From NCBI GenBank assembly GCA_002887195.1, contig PJAB01001874.1, positions 1-11,748 on the forward strand: a stretch of 11,748 nt of DNA, in the 5' to 3' direction. The position numbers and the translations under genes were made by a program. Source of the stretch: Chrysochromulina parva (taxonomy: Eukaryota > Haptophyta > Prymnesiales > Chrysochromulinaceae). The notes under the pieces were generated by a model. The model did no database searches and had not been told where the DNA came from. It worked only from the letters and a program-made list of their open reading frames with translations. Shown in pieces: positions 8,646 to 11,748 of the stretch (its first letter is position 1; each line of letters begins with the position of its first letter).

Positions 8646-11042
8646 CTATACCTTGGTGTAATTGTCAACCGTTGTCTGCTCCTGACGTCGCCGCTCGCAC
8701 AGCTCGAGGGCAAACGCGAAGCTCTCATCGCGCTCCCCCAAGAATTGCGTCACGAACTCCGTCACCTCGGCATCGTCCTCGATGGCCAGCACGTACTGTA
8801 TCAACACATCAGCGTCCACGAGCTCATCCATGGAGAGCTGCTTGAGCCTCGAGAGCGCCCAAGCCGTTAAAGTCGGCGCGGCTGCGGCTGCGGCGGCTGC
8901 TGCCCGGGCCTGCGTCGACCGGCTGCGCGGAGGTGGTAGGGACGCTCGAGCAGCCGCCTCTCTCGACAAGCACAGCGCCGTCTCGAGCGCCTCCGCATCA
9001 CTCAAGCCGTTATTAAGCGCCGTGTCGAGCGCCTCCGCATCACTCAAGCCGTTGTTATTGGCCGTGTGCGTGCTGGCCAGCCCTGGCGGAAGGGTTGGAC
9101 TCGGGGCGGCCATGGAGGCCACCTCCCTGGCCCCCTCGGCCCACGACGCCTCGCCCTCATCCCACGCCGCTTCGTCCTCCCACTCCTCCTGCCACTCCTC
9201 CTCCCACTCCTCCTCTCCGTCCCACTCGTCGTTCCAGGCCTCCTCGCCCTTCTCCTCCTCCTCCGCCGCCGCCGCCGCCACTACCTCATGAGCTGTAGCA
9301 TCTCGAGTCGTAGCGCCGTGATGAGCAGTAGCGTGCTGCCTTGCCCGGGCACGCTCGTCACGGCGCGCCTCCGCCTCCACACTCAACCGGATGGCCAAAG
9401 CAAGCGCCTCCTCCTCATCGAGATCTCCCCACAGCTCCTCGCACGTCACCAACGGCCGCCGCTCCGGAGGCGCCCACGACGGCGCCGACGAGGCTGCCCC
9501 TCTGACCCCGCTCGCCACAGCGCCACACCCGAGCTGCTGCTGCTGCTGCTGCTGCTCGTACGCGCGCCGCTGCTGCTCAAGGCGCACCTCGATCGCGGCA
9601 AGCACAGGCGACAATAACGGTGCTGGTGGGCGCTGTGGCGGGCGCTGCTGTGGGAGCGGCGGCGCGGGCGGGGGCGGCCTGCCTTGGGCGGGGGGGCCTT
9701 CGGAGAGGGAGAGCGCCAGCGCGAGCTGCAGTGCCTCGTCCTCCTCGTCCGCGTGGGCCCGGCCGTTGGCGCCGTCGTGGGCACGGCCGTTGGCGCCGTC
9801 GTGGGCACGACCAGCCCGCGACGGCGCCGCGCCGTGCGGCCATGCGACAGAGGAAGCACCGGGTCCGGCTGGTAAGTGGTCACTGAGGCGCCACTGCGTC
9901 GCACCCAGGCGCGTCGCGTGCGCGCCTGTGTAGGACGCCCCGCAATCCGCATTGTCCTCGTCCGCGTCCTCGTCGCTCCACTCATCGTCGCTCGTCAAGC
10001 CTCGAGCGCCGTCCCGAGCGCCATCTCGAGCGCCGTACCGAGCGCCCCGCCGGCCGCTGCCCGATCCCTTGCCGGAAACGCTCGGGACGGCGCCGTGGCT
10101 GAGAGCGCGCCGCATGTGGCTGCCAGCTCGCACGCCCACAACGCGCCCTCGTCCACCGCACCCACGGCTGCCGCTGCTCTCGCCTTCGTGTCCCCGGCCT
10201 CCGCCACGGCCGCCGCCGCCACGGCCGCCGCCGCCGCCGCCATGGCTCTGCCATCCGTGGGCGGCGCTGCTGGCGCCGGCGCTCCACTGCGGGGGGTATC
10301 CAAGCCCGGGGGGGGCTGCGGCCGCCGCCGCCGCCGGTCGGGGCATCGCTGCTGAGGTCCGCGCGGGCGGCTGGGCGTTTGCCTTATGGAGCTGCGCCCG
10401 CTCGGCACGGCTCTGGCGAAAGGAGCTCGGCTCGGCGAGCATGCAGAGCGCACGGAGCCCCGCCTCCATCAACTCATGAGCCGAGCCACCCGAAGCGCGC
10501 ACTGCGGCCCTCGCTGCGGCGAGGCCTTCGACACTGCCGCCCTCGAGGTCGCTTTCGTTCCCGGCCGCCGGAGCCGCCTGAGCCGCCTCCCAACGATGCG
10601 GCAGCTGCGACCAGTCATGGTCCCAATAGGGCCACGACTTCCAGAGGGCAACAAATCTGCCGTAGGCCGTCGAAGCCGGGCGGGAAGCCCGATCGGGTGG
10701 ACGTGTCTTGGCTGGCTGGTGCGCACCAGTTGGCTGCGACGGTGGTGGCGGTGGCGGTGATGCGGCCGCTTTTGGCGCCTTGGGCTTGGCCATTCCCTCG
10801 ATGGCGTCGTGCGCGATCAGCCACGTCTCCAGTGCTTCGGCACGCTCACCTTGAAGCTCGATGGCGCCGTCCACGATGGCACCGCCGGTGCCCAAGGCCG
10901 TCTTCAGATGGCTGAGCAGCAGCTGGTGGTCACCGCGCACGTTTGCGAGCGACAGGAGCGTCACCGTCTTGTTATGCTTGCGCCTCTGCACCTCAACTGG
11001 CAAACCGCCTTTCTTTGTCCCGGTCACGCGATAGGCCGCCAT
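8646..11042 (-). CDS. SUI1/YciH-domain protein with ubiquitin-interacting motifs and long low-complexity region
   Basis: A 798-residue protein. Residues about 7-82 form a SUI1 domain: GGLPVEVQRRK..KTVTLLSL, then LKTALGTGGAIVDGAIELQG and a closing helix. The GGxxxDGxIELQG pattern is closer to YciH/aIF1-type SUI1 than to canonical eIF1. SUI1 proteins bind the small ribosomal subunit near the P site during start selection. After it come a Pro-rich linker, a Trp-rich segment (YGRFVALWKSWPYWDHDW, 127-144), Gly/Arg repeats (267-300) and acidic stretches. Three ubiquitin-interacting motifs follow: EALQLALALSLSE (436-448), EALALAIRLSVEAE (545-558) and EALETALCLSREA (684-696). Poly-Gln lies at 497-503, an acidic Trp-repeat at about 600-634 and poly-Ala at 714-722. 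The last 60 residues (LVDADVLIQYVLAIEDD..VTEFVTQFLGE) resemble the C-terminal helical segment of GYF/GIGYF proteins, at low confidence. The frame is open from a TTG at 11114; the first ATG is at 11042. A link between ribosomes and ubiquitin is inferred. Confidence 0.75.
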   Translation of the reverse strand: MAAYRVTGTKKGGLPVEVQRRKHNKTVTLLSLANVRGDHQLLLSHLKTALGTGGAIVDGAIELQGERAEALETWLIAHDAIEGMAKPKAPKAAASPPPPPPSQPTGAHQPAKTRPPDRASRPASTAYGRFVALWKSWPYWDHDWSQLPHRWEAAQAAPAAGNESDLEGGSVEGLAAARAAVRASGGSAHELMEAGLRALCMLAEPSSFRQSRAERAQLHKANAQPPARTSAAMPRPAAAAAAAPPGLGYPPQWSAGASSAAHGWQSHGGGGGGRGGGGRGGGRGHEGESSGSRGCGGRGRVVGVRAGSHMRRALSHGAVPSVSGKGSGSGRRGARYGARDGARDGARGLTSDDEWSDEDADEDNADCGASYTGAHATRLGATQWRLSDHLPAGPGASSVAWPHGAAPSRAGRAHDGANGRAHDGANGRAHADEEDEALQLALALSLSEGPPAQGRPPPPAPPLPQQRPPQRPPAPLLSPVLAAIEVRLEQQRRAYEQQQQQQQLGCGAVASGVRGAASSAPSWAPPERRPLVTCEELWGDLDEEEALALAIRLSVEAEARRDERARARQHATAHHGATTRDATAHEVVAAAAAEEEEKGEEAWNDEWDGEEEWEEEWQEEWEDEAAWDEGEASWAEGAREVASMAAPSPTLPPGLASTHTANNNGLSDAEALDTALNNGLSDAEALETALCLSREAAARASLPPPRSRSTQARAAAAAAAAAPTLTAWALSRLKQLSMDELVDADVLIQYVLAIEDDAEVTEFVTQFLGERDESFAFALELCERRRQEQTTVDNYTKV
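8974..9057 (-). repeat. 42-bp tandem coding duplication (half UIM)
   Basis: Two 42-base copies differ at very few positions and encode NNGLSDAEALDTAL and NNGLSDAEALETAL (residues 663-690). Only the second is followed by CLSREA, completing a ubiquitin-interacting motif; the first lacks the conserved Ser and has NNG there. It looks like a recent duplication of half a motif. Confidence 0.85.
9141..9245 (-). repeat. Acidic Trp-repeat coding tract
   Basis: Residues about 600-634 alternate acidic residues with Trp: EEAWNDEWDGEEEWEEEW and onward, about eight Trp in 35 residues. The DNA is a run of imperfect TCC/CCA triplets on the plus strand. Trp is costly, so its regular retention in a slippage-prone tract suggests that it matters. 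Confidence 0.8.
9534..9554 (-). repeat. CTG/CAG run coding poly-Gln
   Basis: Seven perfect CTG triplets encode Gln 497-503 of the SUI1-domain protein, after a predicted helical segment AIEVRLEQQRRAYE. Confidence 0.9.
9753..9812 (-). repeat. 24-bp tandem coding repeats (GRAHDGAN)
   Basis: Two full eight-residue units GRAHDGAN and a partial third (GRAH) lie at residues 411-430, directly before the first ubiquitin-interacting motif. The DNA copies are nearly identical. Confidence 0.85.
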
Positions 11043-11058
11043 CGATGTAGGCCCGCGT

Positions 11059-11103
11059 GTGAACGTTAACACGACAGACGCGACAACCGTGCTACGGCAC
11101 TGT
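11059..11103. repeat. 46-bp dispersed element, copy 2 (45 bp)
   Basis: Direct-orientation match to 1490-1535, beginning GTGAACGTTAACACGACAG and ending TGCTACGGCACTGT. It contains the hairpin GTGC-TACG-GCAC at 11089-11100, with a four-pair stem. It ends 16 bases upstream of the SUI1-domain gene's ATG, so on that strand it is probably promoter-proximal or part of the leader. Confidence 0.85.
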
Positions 11104-11331
11104 AGTAAAGTCAATTCAAGACAAGAAGACTAATATGGATACAGCACAATCAAGGAGAGGGATTGGGACATTGGTTGGGTGGCGGCCTCGCGCCTCTCGC
11201 CCCTGGATTGGATGGCCTAACCATGGGCCTACCGTGTGGGCTTTGGTTGCATGCAATTTTGGAGGACGGGGCAAGACCTGCCACAACCCTCGGCCTGTGT
11301 GGACGATCGGGGGGGCGGGCGTCCTGTAAAC

Positions 11332-11407
11332 GTGAGTCCCTAAAACGTTCGTGCTGGGGGCGGACAACTGTCTGTGGGGGGGCGCGGGCGAGGTGACTTT
11401 TTGACAG
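11332..11407 (+). other. Candidate short intron (5' leader)
   Basis: GTGAGT at 11332 is a strong 5' splice site, and CTTTTTGACAG ending at 11407 is a good 3' splice site, giving a 76-base intron. It ends 36 bases before the ATG at 11444, so it would lie in the leader of the partial plus-strand gene. An alternative would join the ATG at 11223 to a different downstream frame, which reads as Arg/Ala-rich low-complexity sequence. Confidence 0.3.
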
Positions 11408-11443
11408 CTTTTGATCGGCGAAAACCTCGATCGGCGCAGCGGC

Positions 11444-11748
11444 ATGGACGACGACGAGGTGCAAAAGGCGCACATCAAGGGCCAGCTGCAAGGTCTGCGC
11501 GCAGCGCTCCGAGCGCAGCCCAATGGCATCGTGGCGGCGGGCGCTCCTGCCGTTGCAGCCGCCGTGCCGACTGCCATGGCGCCGAGGTTAGCTGCACCGA
11601 GCCGAAACGGGGTGTTAGCGGCACCGCCGCCGGTCCCGCCGTCGGTCCCGCCGTCGCATACGCCAGCCCCCGCAGCGCGGCCCTTCCAGCCGCCGCCGCC
11701 GTCCGCTCAGGCATTCCAGTTGTCGCCTCCGGCGCCGCCTGCGGCACC
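11444..11748 (+). CDS. Partial Pro/Ala-rich protein, runs off the window
   Basis: An ATG in good context (GGCATGG) opens a frame that stays open for 101 codons to the window edge; an in-frame stop at 11402 precedes it. The protein begins MDDDEVQKAHIKGQLQGLRA, a charged amphipathic start, and then becomes Pro/Ala-rich (APPPVPPSVPPSHTPAPA and further Pro runs). Two other frames are also open, as is common in GC-rich DNA, but this one has the best N terminus and amino acid balance. No family is recognised. The gene diverges from the SUI1-domain gene. Confidence 0.5.
   Translation, partial: MDDDEVQKAHIKGQLQGLRAALRAQPNGIVAAGAPAVAAAVPTAMAPRLAAPSRNGVLAAPPPVPPSVPPSHTPAPAARPFQPPPPSAQAFQLSPPAPPAA

Larger units (their letters stand above)
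11043..11443. promoter_or_regulatory. Divergent intergenic region before the SUI1-domain gene and the partial plus-strand gene
   Basis: A 401-bp gap between two head-to-head genes. It holds copy 2 of the dispersed element (11059-11103), a CATGCAATT word at 11250-11258 that also occurs at 1582-1590, and a candidate intron at 11332-11407. An ATG at 11223 has a strong Kozak context (ACCATGG) but opens only a short frame with no recognisable product unless spliced. GATCGGCG occurs twice, at 11413 and 11429 (the first within TTGATCGGCG). No clear TATA box was seen. Confidence 0.5.

Noticed and set aside
1490..11103. The two 46-bp element copies as terminal repeats of a single 9.6-kb mobile element.
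   Set aside because: The interval contains several unrelated host-type genes and no transposase or integrase, and no target duplication outside the copies was seen.
11116..11577. Minus-strand 153-codon frame across the second divergent intergenic region.
   Set aside because: It overlaps the start of the partial plus-strand gene and both promoters, and has no domain character.

Overview
The window looks like nuclear DNA from a GC-rich unicellular eukaryote, most likely a haptophyte-type or similar marine alga; that placement is an inference from style, not from a marker gene. The reasons are long uninterrupted high-GC reading frames, abundant in-frame triplet and low-complexity runs (poly-Gln, poly-Ala, Gly/Arg, acidic), eukaryote-only domain types (chromodomain, ubiquitin-interacting motifs), Kozak-like starts, no Shine-Dalgarno or operon structure, and one gene of 5.75 kb with no clear intron. 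No rRNA, tRNA, CRISPR array or intact transposon was seen.

Layout: (i) 1-262, no supported gene; (ii) 263-1246, minus strand, class I SAM-dependent methyltransferase; (iii) 1247-1844, a divergent intergenic region with a TATA-like box, TGCAATT motifs and a 46-bp element; (iv) 1845-7598, plus strand, a 1917-residue membrane protein; (v) 7674-8258, plus strand, a small chromodomain protein; (vi) 8259-8645, a convergent intergenic region with a hairpin, a TTAC microsatellite and a 23-bp tandem repeat; (vii) 8646-11042, minus strand, a 798-residue protein with an N-terminal SUI1/YciH domain, ubiquitin-interacting motifs and a long low-complexity middle; (viii) 11043-11443, a second divergent intergenic region with a second copy of the 46-bp element; (ix) 11444 to the window edge, plus strand, the start of a Pro/Ala-rich protein.

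The most striking object is the giant protein at 1845-7598. It joins a membrane segment with an HExxH motif (like intramembrane zinc metallopeptidases), a class II glutamine amidotransferase domain with all key residues visible, a GlmS-type SIS domain, an inserted membrane region, a second SIS-like domain that appears to have lost isomerase residues, and an unrecognised C-terminal region. The candidate amidotransferase Cys is at residue 137, not at the N terminus. The enzyme could therefore only work as its relatives do after cleavage just before that Cys, and the protein itself carries a protease-like segment upstream. That is an inference, but a testable one.

The genes do not form an obvious pathway. 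What links them is possible shared regulation: the same 45/46-bp element, with a perfect GTGC-TACG-GCAC hairpin, lies upstream of both minus-strand genes, and a CATGCAATT word occurs in both divergent intergenic regions.
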